Of a stretch of DNA of 64,000 bases, positions 55,968-63,948 are shown piece after piece. Position 1 is the first letter of the stretch, and each line of letters opens with the position of its first letter. Origin of the DNA: Haloferax marinisediminis (GTDB lineage Archaea; Halobacteriota; Halobacteria; Halobacteriales; Haloferacaceae); NCBI RefSeq assembly GCF_009674585.1, contig NZ_WKJP01000001.1, positions 868,001 through 932,000 of the forward strand. Reading direction: 5' to 3'. The notes beneath the pieces were generated by a model. It was not told the DNA's origin. It saw only the letters and a program-made list of their open reading frames with translations, and searched no databases. A program made the position numbers and the translations under genes.

Positions 55968-56630
55968 TCAGTCCAGGTCGGCCGCAGACCGAGATAACAG
56001 CACTTTCCGGAGAACAGTGTCCGCACCACGTCGAATTCGTTCGGACGCCGCCTGCGGACTGATTCCGAGTTGGTTCGAAATCTCTTTCAGCGTGGTTCGC
56101 CGCGGGACTTCGAAGTATCCCTCGGAAACCGCCACGACGAGTGCCTCCTGTTGTTGGGGCGTGATGTCGAACGTGTAGACGCCCGTCTCTTCCTCTACGA
56201 GGGTGTAGATGCGCTCGACGTGGAAGTCGATATTCTGCTCCTGACAGAGGTTGTGGAACTCGGTGAGCCCGGCGTGGTCGTTGAAGCGAAGTCGGAACGT
56301 CCACGGCGTGTTTCCGTGTGCTTCGAGAATCGTCGCTTCACTCTCGGTGAGAATCGTGGTCAGACTCGAGACAGTGTCTCCCCAGTAGACGTGGTAGAGC
56401 ACGCGGTCTCCGACCTTGGCGACGGCCTGAAGTTCCTCGACGATACGGTTCTCACGGACTGCATGTTCGAACCGCTTGAAGTTGCTCCCTTTCGCCCAGA
56501 AGAACGGCATGACGTCACCCCCGGTCGGGACGACACGCTCCAGTTCGATGTGCATGCCACCTGCGAGAGAGGTGACCCGACCGAGGTCGAAGTCCTCAGA
56601 ATTTATAGTCAACTCAGCAATTACGGCCAT
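55968..56630 (-). CDS. Bacterio-opsin-activator (Bat)-like HTH regulator
   Basis: A 220-residue haloarchaeal transcription regulator. An N-terminal sensor-like domain (about 1-155, AVIAELTINSEDFDLGRVTSL and GTPWTFRLRFNDHAGLTEF-like segments) precedes the HTH_10 domain. That domain holds DITPQQQEALVVAVSEGYFEVPRRTTLKEISNQLGISPQAASERIRRG, in which the last helix is the recognition helix. The ligand is unknown. ATG 56630 starts MAVIAELTI; a longer frame adds MKNRGR. It is divergent from the winged-helix gene across a 357-base gap. Confidence 0.87.
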   Translation of the reverse strand: MAVIAELTINSEDFDLGRVTSLAGGMHIELERVVPTGGDVMPFFWAKGSNFKRFEHAVRENRIVEELQAVAKVGDRVLYHVYWGDTVSSLTTILTESEATILEAHGNTPWTFRLRFNDHAGLTEFHNLCQEQNIDFHVERIYTLVEEETGVYTFDITPQQQEALVVAVSEGYFEVPRRTTLKEISNQLGISPQAASERIRRGADTVLRKVLLSRSAADLD

Positions 56631-56987
56631 TCTTCCCCTATTCTTCATCCAGCCACTTCAACCCAGATGCTGATTCTTACTGGTGACCCCACTTGAACGG
56701 CAGGAGTATGAAAGCACAATGAGAATAGGATTGTGCTAGGTGAATAACGGTGGGGAAGTGAGCGTGACTACACACAGCTATCGACGACCGTACGCAATCC
56801 AGCAGTGCCGTGGGGGCACTTTTGCGTGCGTCCCGTCGAATGGAACTGTCTCGCGTGAGACTCGACAGAAGGTGGTGTCTGCGAGGAACTCCTCGCGAGA
56901 CTCCGTGAACTCCGCCAGTGGGCGCTTCGTTATGGCGTCTGCCCAGCGCCCTGCGGTCCCCGTCAAAGCCCAGTGGGGACTCTGACA
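56631..56987. promoter_or_regulatory. 357-base divergent regulatory region with inverted repeats
   Basis: Between the Bat-like gene (minus) and the DUF7344-like gene (plus). No gene is supported. Two inverted repeats are visible: GTCTC-gcgt-GAGAC (56848-56861) and GCGAGGA-ac-TCCTCGC (56881-56896). They are candidate operators of either regulator. The left part is AT-richer and may hold the Bat-like promoter. Confidence 0.4.
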
Positions 56988-57317
56988 ATGGCGGTGACTC
57001 ATTCCCCTCGTCTAGATGATGCGTTCGACGCCCTCAGAAACATCCATCGGCGACGGTTGCTGATGGACCTCAGTGAGGGCCCGGTCGGACGCCTTGGACG
57101 GGCAACTCAGGTCGTTGCCGATGGTGGTGATGCCGATCACGAGAAGTTGGAGGTGGAACTGTTCCACCTTCATCTCCCGAAGCTTGATGGGTCCGGGTTC
57201 ATCATGTGGGACCGCGAGAGCGGTTCTATCGCACGGGGCCCGCGGTTCGACGAAATCGAACCGATGCTCCACCTGTTGAACCAGAACTCCAGCAAGCTGC
57301 CCGACGCATGGGTGTGA
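56988..57317 (+). CDS. Small winged-helix protein (DUF7344-like)
   Basis: A 109-residue haloarchaeal protein of winged-helix type. It contains DDAFDALRNIHRRRLLMDL (first helices), HEKLEVELFHLHLPKLDGSGFIMWDRESGSIARGPRF (recognition helix and wing, including the HxHLPKL motif of this family) and a helical C-terminus with DEIEPMLHLL. Such proteins are often regulators encoded near signalling genes. The DNA target is unknown. ATG 56988 is chosen over an in-frame start five codons upstream. Confidence 0.75.
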   Translation: MAVTHSPRLDDAFDALRNIHRRRLLMDLSEGPVGRLGRATQVVADGGDADHEKLEVELFHLHLPKLDGSGFIMWDRESGSIARGPRFDEIEPMLHLLNQNSSKLPDAWV

Positions 57318-57390
57318 CGACGCTGTTCGCGTCCTAACCCGCCACACGTACCGGAAGTGACATGCCGTGGGGGCTGTCGTCTCCGGTTCC

Positions 57391-57510
57391 GTGTGTTTTC
57401 GAAGCATTGGTGTCCAACTGCCGTGCCGTAATGCCGGCTGCCGAGTTCTCGACCCGAGTGACGACTGCTGGTTCTGTGCGCGTCGTTTCCGTCTCCCTTA
57501 TCCGTCGTGA
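57391..57510 (+). CDS. Candidate 39-aa zinc-finger microprotein upstream of engB
   Basis: A GTG-initiated 39-codon frame ending 15 bases before engB. It contains a C-x4-C-x9-C-x2-C pattern (LPCRNAGCRVLDPSDDCWFC) followed by ARRFR, the layout of a small zinc knuckle. Haloarchaea have many such zinc microproteins. Codon third positions are only partly GC-rich, and the TATA-like CTTATCC of engB lies within the frame, so the call is tentative. GTG 57367 would give a 47-codon version. Confidence 0.35.
   Translation: MCFRSIGVQLPCRNAGCRVLDPSDDCWFCARRFRLPYPS
57497..57503 (+). promoter_or_regulatory. Candidate TATA box for engB
   Basis: CTTATCC lies 23-29 bases before ATG 57526, consistent with a leaderless engB transcript. 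Confidence 0.35.
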
Positions 57511-57525
57511 TTACGAACCACCGGT

Positions 57526-58143
57526 ATGTTCGAAGACCGACCGAATCGCGACGAAATCGTTCTCGTCGGCCGGTCGAACGTCGGTAAGTCGACCCTGATG
57601 CGAGAGCTGACGGGTCACAGCAAGTTCACGACGGGAAAGAAGCCCGGAGTTACCCGTAAACCGAACCACTTCGACTGGACGTCGGAGAAGTTCATGTTCA
57701 CCGACCTCCCCGGATTCGGATTCATGTCCGGTGTCGACGCCGACACCCGTGAGGCGATCAAGACCGACATCGTCCGCTACCTCGAAGAAAACGCCGACAA
57801 CATCCTCGCAGCGGTGCTCGTCGTCGATGGCAAGAGCGTCGTCGACATCATCGACCGCCACACGACAGACGACTCCATTCCGCACGACGTAGAGATGTTC
57901 TACTTCCTCGACGAACTCGATATTCCGACCGTCGTCGCAGTGAACAAGATGGACAAAGTCGGCGACCGAGACGAACGCCTGAACGACCTCTGTGACCGTC
58001 TCGGACTGTTCCCGCCGTGGAAGCAGTGGCGGAACGTCATCGCACCGATTACCGCCAAGCGCGGCGACATCACGAACCTCGAAGAAGCGCTCCGAAAACA
58101 CCTCCACGAGCAAGGTCGCGACGACCTGTTCAAGTTCGTCTGA
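57526..58143 (+). CDS. engB: EngB (YihA)-type GTP-binding protein
   Basis: A 205-residue GTPase of the EngB family involved in ribosome assembly. The G motifs are [14 protein letters not shown] (G1), [10 protein letters not shown] (G3) and NKMDKVG (G4), followed by [19 protein letters not shown] at the C-terminus. It is of archaeal length. The [11 protein letters not shown] segment corresponds to G2. ATG 57526 is used. The gene ends 107 bases before the convergent dehydrogenase gene, a gap filled with 46-bp repeats. Confidence 0.93.
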   Translation: MFEDRPNRDEIVLVGRSNVGKSTLMRELTGHSKFTTGKKPGVTRKPNHFDWTSEKFMFTDLPGFGFMSGVDADTREAIKTDIVRYLEENADNILAAVLVVDGKSVVDIIDRHTTDDSIPHDVEMFYFLDELDIPTVVAVNKMDKVGDRDERLNDLCDRLGLFPPWKQWRNVIAPITAKRGDITNLEEALRKHLHEQGRDDLFKFV

Positions 58144-58157
58144 GTGTTCGGCGACCC

Positions 58158-59182
<1,025 letters not shown>

Positions 59183-59265
59183 TCACACCGACGCACGAAG
59201 GAACTTGCGCCCCCGGTATCGGTGTCCGGGACACACTGCTCAAATACGCTTTCCGAGTGCTTCGG

Positions 59266-60036
59266 CTACGCCGTCTTCGACCACGGCGGCGGAAGTAAGG
59301 CATCGGTCTCGGGATACGCCGCCCGCCACTCGCCCCACGTCGCCACTGTCGACGGGAGGATGCGCAACTTCTCACCCGACTGGGTCCCACAGATTGCCTT
59401 CGCGAGCAACTGGCTCCAGTAGCTTCCTGTGGCCTCGTCGTAGAGCACGAGATTCCCCGAATTTCGAACGTCTGCGTCACCCGACGACGCCGACGCGCCG
59501 AACGTCCGACCGGCTTCGACACTCGCGAACCCATAAATAGCAGGGGGCTGCCAGAGATGTCCAGAGACCTGAAACAGCGCTTCGACACCCCCGACACGGC
59601 GCTCTGCGACCATTCCCGACTGGCAGATGGGACAGTAGGTCACGAGTACGGGGTCACCGCCGAGGGTGTCGTTGACCACCTCGTGCCACCAGAGGATAGA
59701 AAGCGGATACGCCCGGGCCACACCGTTGCGCTCGATGCCGACGACGTAGGCGTCCTCGGAGAGGCCCGGACCCACCTCGTAGCCGAAGCGATACTTCTCT
59801 GCGACGGCCAGTCCTCCCCAGTCGGGACCGACCGCCGGTTCGAGTACCGCCTCGATGCCGATGAACGGGTTCGGCGGGTCGCCACAGACGGTTCCGGGGA
59901 AGCCATGAATCACCGTCGGGTCCGGGTTTTCTGGGGCGGGAAAGCCCGCAATCGGTGGGTGAATGTTCCCCTCGGTGCACCCCGCGAGACCAGCCGTCGC
60001 TCCGGTGAGGAGTCCGAGGAATGCCCGTCGATTCAT
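59266..60036 (-). CDS. DUF3179-family Tat lipoprotein
   Basis: A 256-residue exported lipoprotein: MNRRAFLGLLTGATAGLAGC, with a Tat motif and a lipobox cysteine at residue 20. The DUF3179 domain follows, with DEAYVVGIERNGVARAYPL-like VGIERNGVARAYPLSILWWHEVVNDTLGG, VTYCPICQSGMVAERRV (a CPIC cysteine pair) and SGNLVLYDEATGSYWSQLLAKAICG. The domain occurs in marine bacteria and archaea and its role is unknown. Its ATG overlaps the stop of a 48-codon upstream ORF (ATGA). Confidence 0.85.
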   Translation of the reverse strand: MNRRAFLGLLTGATAGLAGCTEGNIHPPIAGFPAPENPDPTVIHGFPGTVCGDPPNPFIGIEAVLEPAVGPDWGGLAVAEKYRFGYEVGPGLSEDAYVVGIERNGVARAYPLSILWWHEVVNDTLGGDPVLVTYCPICQSGMVAERRVGGVEALFQVSGHLWQPPAIYGFASVEAGRTFGASASSGDADVRNSGNLVLYDEATGSYWSQLLAKAICGTQSGEKLRILPSTVATWGEWRAAYPETDALLPPPWSKTA

Positions 60037-60179
60037 GCAGTCTGTCGGTCAGCGTGAGGGGAAACCGCGACGGGGTCGTGCGTCGATGTCGCACGCGCCG
60101 GGAGATCTTCGTGATGGGTCCCGACTATGCCGTCTTCGACAGCGGTGGCGGCGAGGCCAAGAACCACCCGACGGCCCAT
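60033..60179 (-). CDS. Candidate 48-aa ORF coupled to the DUF3179 gene
   Basis: ATG 60179 opens a 48-codon frame (MGRRVVLGLAATAVEDGIVG at its start) whose TGA overlaps the DUF3179 ATG as ATGA, a classic coupling layout. In another frame the same DNA (60125-60150) reads PPPLSKTA followed by a stop, resembling the DUF3179 protein's own ending PPPWSKTA. The ORF may therefore be a real small protein, or chance coding across a decayed duplicate of the DUF3179 gene end. Confidence 0.35.
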   Translation of the reverse strand: MGRRVVLGLAATAVEDGIVGTHHEDLPARATSTHDPVAVSPHADRQTA

Positions 60180-60566
60180 ACGTACTAGTCGTCGTTTGAA
60201 ACGAAGATGCTAGTCGGGGGTGCGTGTCATCTCACAGGCTTCGTTCGGAGAGGACGTCGGTCCCACTCTTGGACCTTCTCTCACGATACTGTCGCAGCGA
60301 CTGCTCGGCTGCTGTCTGAGAGAACTGTGTCGTCCCGTCGACAATCCGGACGGTAACGGCTGCGCACTCGGTACTGATACCTCGTGTCAGTAAGTGGTGG
60401 CTCGGATGAAATCCATCATCACAAGGGGCTGAGTGGGGGTAACTTTCTTCATCGCCACCGGGTGGTCCTCAGATTTCGAGGCTGATGAATCCATCTCATT
60501 CACGCCACGGCGTGTCGGTCGGTGTCGTCCGTTCTGGTGTGGACTTCATTTCACACCGAGACGGAG
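60180..60566. other. 387-base intergenic region
   Basis: Lies between the DUF3179 gene unit and the halocyanin-like gene stop. It holds an imperfect inverted repeat at 60184-60213 (ACTAG with CTAGT outside, CGTTT with AAACG inside). On the minus strand there is an open stretch of about 71 codons without any start codon (60232-60448), which I do not call a gene. Nothing else is recognised. Confidence 0.5.
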
Positions 60567-61307
60567 TTACGTTCCCTGGCTCAGTGCCGCTTCGACCATC
60601 TGGTTGCGTTGCAGAAGCGTCTGGCGGACACGGTCAGACAACTCTTCTGGCGGGTCTGCAAGAGCGGGTTGTTCGAGGGGGTCAGGTCGGCCGACGATAA
60701 CGCTCCCGATCATCCCCAGCAGTTCGTGCGGAATACAGTAGTAGTGGTAGACGCCTTCGAGGTCGAACGTCTGTTCGAACGTCTCACCGCCCTCGGTGAA
60801 GACGCCGCTGTCCCACGACGCAGCACCATCGGGGACGAGTTGTGGCCTGTCGTTCGCTGGTGAGTACGACGTCGTCGAGTGGAATCCGCTAACGTTGGTC
60901 CATCGGACCGTTCCACCTTCGTTGACCCAGACGACGTGGGGCTCGAAGTGATGCCCCCGGTCTGTCGACACCATCGACACGGATACACTGTCGACTGGGC
61001 CGTCGAGTACTTCATCGTGTTCTCCGTCGGCGTACTCGTCACTCTCGTCGTCGTGGTGTTCTGTATCGTCGTGGTGCTCAGTTTCTTCGTGATGGGTTGT
61101 TTCCTCGTGGTGGTCTGTGTCGTCGTGGTGTTCAGTTTCCTCGTGGTGCTCCGTCTCCTCCGCTGTTTCACTCGTGGTTGTCGACTCGTCACCACTACTA
61201 TCCCCACCCGCGGTTGGGGGTGCTGTCGTACACCCTGCAAGTCCTGTTACCGTCGTCGCTCCCGTAAGAATGAGGAACTGGCGGCGGTGAAGTTCAGTAT
61301 CGAACAT
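60567..61307 (-). CDS. Halocyanin-like blue copper lipoprotein with His-His hexad linker
   Basis: A 246-residue exported lipoprotein: HRRQFLILTGATTVTGLAGC (Tat motif, lipobox Cys26). Residues 51-86 are six hexads of the form acid-Thr-x-His-His-acid (ETEHHE, ETEHHD, DTDHHE...). The blue copper (cupredoxin) domain follows, with WTNVSGFHSTTSY (first His), VYHYYCIPHELLGM (Cys, His, Met) as type-1 copper ligands. A 40-residue helical C-terminal tail ends the protein. Blue copper proteins carry electrons at the membrane surface. The hexads could bind additional metal. ATG 61307 is used; GTG 61316 is possible. Confidence 0.88.
   Translation of the reverse strand: MFDTELHRRQFLILTGATTVTGLAGCTTAPPTAGGDSSGDESTTTSETAEETEHHEETEHHDDTDHHEETTHHEETEHHDDTEHHDDESDEYADGEHDEVLDGPVDSVSVSMVSTDRGHHFEPHVVWVNEGGTVRWTNVSGFHSTTSYSPANDRPQLVPDGAASWDSGVFTEGGETFEQTFDLEGVYHYYCIPHELLGMIGSVIVGRPDPLEQPALADPPEELSDRVRQTLLQRNQMVEAALSQGT
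61050..61157 (-). repeat. Six 18-bp tandem repeats encoding His-His hexads
   Basis: Six in-frame 18-base units encode acid-Thr-x-His-His-acid (residues 51-86 of the halocyanin-like protein). Units vary at wobble and acidic positions, but keep the His-His pair in all six. Confidence 0.85.
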
Positions 61308-61403
61308 CTCATTCACCGTACGTGTAAACTAGGTGTCGAACGGGCATAACGTGTGATAGTCTGAGCGTGAGAGCGAGAGAACGCCTGAAACGAGGGGTTT
61401 GTG

Positions 61404-61766
61404 TTAGCAGCCTCGACCACCGCCGTACATTCCGCCTCGGTCGTACATTCCACCCTGACCGTACATTCCACCGCCACCTCGTCCGGCCATCCACGGTCCA
61501 CGGGCGTGGTCTTCAGCCATGTGCTGGCCCATCTCTTCGACGGTCACGCCCATGTGTGACTCCATCCACTCGACGGCACCGGGTCCCATGTGTTGCGTCA
61601 TGTGGGCTTCCATCCACGCGGTCCACTCCTCGGCGGTTCCACCATACGGTGGCGTGTGGTCTGTCGGTTGACTGGGTCCGTGTGCGCTCACCACGGGGGC
61701 GGTGAACACGAGTCCGACGAGTACGAGTGCCACGAGCAGCCATTGTCTACGAGTAAATCGGGTCAT
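61404..61766 (-). CDS. Secreted Met/His-rich protein with Gly-Met-Tyr repeats
   Basis: A 120-residue protein. Residues 1-28 are a signal sequence (TRRQWLLVALVLVGLVFTAPVVSA; RR suggests Tat). The mature part is rich in Met and His: WMEAHMTQHMG and WMESHMGVTVEEMGQHM repeat a WME-x-HM motif. The C-terminus has three GGMY repeats (GGGMYGQ, GGMYDR, GGMYGG) and ends GRGC. Such Met/His patterns suit soft metal ions, especially Cu(I) or Ag(I). No known family is certain. A GAGAACG direct repeat lies upstream and the regulator gene stands beside it. Confidence 0.65.
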   Translation of the reverse strand: MTRFTRRQWLLVALVLVGLVFTAPVVSAHGPSQPTDHTPPYGGTAEEWTAWMEAHMTQHMGPGAVEWMESHMGVTVEEMGQHMAEDHARGPWMAGRGGGGMYGQGGMYDRGGMYGGGRGC

Positions 61767-61832
61767 TGTCGTTCTCCTCGGTTACTCATAGAACCGCCCA
61801 GTGGTTATCCCCGTGGGCGTGAACAGACGCAG

Positions 61833-61851
61833 GAGAACGTTCGAGAACGTT
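61833..61851 (-). promoter_or_regulatory. Candidate operator: GAGAACGTT direct repeat at the Met/His-rich protein promoter
   Basis: GAGAACGTT occurs at 61833-61841 and again at 61843-61851, ten bases apart (one helical turn). The minus strand has a TATA-like CGATAAAC at 61848-61855, directly next to the repeats, and a related reverse half site (AGCGTTCT) at about 61867-61874. A GAGAACG copy also lies upstream of the halocyanin-like gene at 61377-61383. Likely a regulator-binding site. Confidence 0.5.
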
Positions 61852-61937
61852 TATCGAGCATTCTCAGCGTTCTTCAGCCACAGAATCGTTCGTCGGCCCT
61901 GAATTCGAGGGGCAGGTCACAGACACCGAATGCGTGG

Positions 61938-62528
61938 TCACTGTGTCTGGTTCTGTTCGAGGTCGTCGCTCGGGTAGATTCGGTACGTCCGACCCTGACG
62001 CTCGCGGTACAGCAGTCCGCGCTTTTCGAGTTCACTCACCGTCTGGCTCACTTTACTCTTCGAGAAGTTCGACCGGTCGCGGAGCTCTATCTGCGTGATT
62101 CCCGGCGACGTGAACACCGGTTCGAGGACGCGACGTTCGTCTTCGGGGAGGACATCGAGCAGTCGTGGACGATTCGCCCCACCCACGGTGGTCTTCGATT
62201 CAGCCGGCTCACTACCCGTTGTATCCTCTGTCTCCTCGGATGACGTGGCTTCGGTGGGTGTGTTCTGGACCGCCTCTCCGGTCGACGTGAGCCCGCTTCG
62301 GAAGACGAGATAGAGTCCACCAATCGCGGCCGAAGCGAGGACTCCCCCGACGACGAACCACAGCGGGTTGGTGCCGTGGACTGAAGACATCGAACCGCCC
62401 ATCATCGGCCCCATCATCTCACCTACCGCGCGATTTTGCTGGTCCGCCTGCCAGCCAAAGAAGACGCCGAAGACGAGGGTCGTCGTGGCGATGAGGCCAA
62501 CGACGACATCAGCACGCTGCCGATTCAT
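61938..62528 (-). CDS. Membrane-tethered winged-helix regulator with Met-rich outer segment
   Basis: A 196-residue protein. Two predicted membrane helices lie at about residues 8-26 (DVVVGLIATTTLVFGVFFGW) and 55-76 (LWFVVGGVLASAAIGGLYLVF). Between them is a segment with GEMMGPMMGGSMSSVHG, rich in Met. An acidic, Thr-rich linker follows, then a winged-helix domain (about 125-185): DVLPEDERRVLEPVF, TQIELRDRSNFSKSKVSQTVSELEKRGLLYRERQGRTYRIYPS. This is a single-protein sensor-regulator candidate. Target and ligand are inferred from the neighbouring Met/His proteins. ATG 62528 starts MNRQRADV. Confidence 0.75.
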   Translation of the reverse strand: MNRQRADVVVGLIATTTLVFGVFFGWQADQQNRAVGEMMGPMMGGSMSSVHGTNPLWFVVGGVLASAAIGGLYLVFRSGLTSTGEAVQNTPTEATSSEETEDTTGSEPAESKTTVGGANRPRLLDVLPEDERRVLEPVFTSPGITQIELRDRSNFSKSKVSQTVSELEKRGLLYRERQGRTYRIYPSDDLEQNQTQ

Positions 62529-62646
62529 TTCACCCACCACCGAGAAACGTCCCAGCCAATCATACTGCTACCTTGGTCAGCCATCGTGGTACCTGTTTTG
62601 CTCAGTTTGCCTCGATTTCGTCCGAAATCTACGCGTCGCGTCGGGT

Positions 62647-63888
62647 TCACGAACCCCCCTCAGCGTCGTCCCACGCTGCGAGTGCGGCGTGTTCGGCCGC
62701 AACCGTCGCCACGTCGGTGGCATCGAGGACACCGCCTTCGGTGACGACACCGGCGACGAGGTCAGGAGAGATAACTTCGAAGACAGGGTTCTCTGTCGCC
62801 ACCGGTTCCTCGCCGTCGTACAGTGGGCCACCGTCTTCGCCGACGAACTCGTCGTCGCCGCGTATCTTGTCGCGAGCGCAGACCGCAAACACGGGCACGT
62901 CAGCGCGGGCCGCGGCGAGTGCGACGGGAAAACTGCCGACTTTGTTGACGACTGCGCCAGACGCGAGGACAGAATCGGCACCGACGAGGACGGCGTCGAT
63001 GTCGCCGGCAGCGACGAGGCCAGGAAGTGCTGCATCGGTCGTCAGCGTCACGTCGAGGCCGTCGCTCGCGAGTTCCTCGGCGACAGAGAGTCCTTCTGCA
63101 CCCGGACGCGACTCAGCGACGACGACAGCCGGGCGCGCGTCTTCGAGGGCCGCCACGACAGTGCCAGAGCGAGAAACAGTTGCGACACGGTCGTACTCAC
63201 GGGTTCGGAGGAGCTGTGCTGACTCTGCGGCGGCCCTCCCGTCTGCGGCGACTGCGGCGTCGATTGTCGCTTCGGCACGTCGGCGCACCGTTTCCGGAGC
63301 CTCGTCCGTGTCCGCCATCACCCGGTTCACCCGGTTGGCGACGGCGCTCATGCTTGGTCGTGCGTCGCGGAGTCGACGCCCGAACGAGACGAGCACGTCC
63401 CACGAATCCGCATCTGTAGCGGCATCGCGCAGCACTTCGAGCGCCCGGAGCGATATCCACGCCGACCCGTGTGTCTCGTCTTCGCGGACGGTTTTGACCG
63501 TCGGTGCGACACGGTGATACGTCGCCCACAACTCGGGTACCGTCTCGCGTTCGTTGATGACGGCCGGGTGAACCCACTCCACCTCGGCGAGTTCTTCGTT
63601 CGGGACTACCGCTGGGTCGCTCACGTCGAACATGAACGGGTGGACCGTCCACTCGCGGTCGTCGTCAGTGATGGTCATCGGATGGCCAACACAGGCGAGT
63701 GTCGCGTCCTCGACGCCGACTTCTTCGTGGAGTTCCCGACGGGCGTCCGCTTCGGCATCCTGCGGGTCTCCTTCGATGTATCCGGACACCCCGGCCCACC
63801 GCCCGGCGTACGTCCCGGCATCCTCGCTCCGGCGCGTGAGGAGGACTCGCCCGCCGTGGCGGAGAAACGCGGTAACGACATGAGTCAT
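62647..63888 (-). CDS. NUDIX-IF2B fusion protein
   Basis: A 413-residue protein with two domains. Residues 1-140 are a NUDIX hydrolase-like domain (HVVTAFLRHGGRVLLTRRSE, GYIEGDPQDAEADARRELHE; the Nudix box is slightly divergent because the first Glu is Gln). Residues about 170-413 are an eIF-2B/ribose-1,5-bisphosphate isomerase-like domain (GADSVLASGAVVNKVGSFPVALAAARADVPVFAVCARDK). IF2B-like proteins in archaea act as sugar-phosphate isomerases in nucleoside breakdown, among other roles. The fusion suggests a nucleotide-derived substrate. ATG 63888 is used. Confidence 0.8.
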   Translation of the reverse strand: MTHVVTAFLRHGGRVLLTRRSEDAGTYAGRWAGVSGYIEGDPQDAEADARRELHEEVGVEDATLACVGHPMTITDDDREWTVHPFMFDVSDPAVVPNEELAEVEWVHPAVINERETVPELWATYHRVAPTVKTVREDETHGSAWISLRALEVLRDAATDADSWDVLVSFGRRLRDARPSMSAVANRVNRVMADTDEAPETVRRRAEATIDAAVAADGRAAAESAQLLRTREYDRVATVSRSGTVVAALEDARPAVVVAESRPGAEGLSVAEELASDGLDVTLTTDAALPGLVAAGDIDAVLVGADSVLASGAVVNKVGSFPVALAAARADVPVFAVCARDKIRGDDEFVGEDGGPLYDGEEPVATENPVFEVISPDLVAGVVTEGGVLDATDVATVAAEHAALAAWDDAEGGS

Positions 63889-63948
63889 ATCGTGAACTAC
63901 AGGCGCAACTGACAAAACGACTATCCAGATTGGTGGCGATAGTGACCT

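Noticed and set aside
60232-60448. A roughly 71-codon open stretch on the minus strand
   Set aside because: It has no ATG, GTG or TTG at a usable place. Third positions are not GC-rich as in the neighbouring genes, so it is probably chance.
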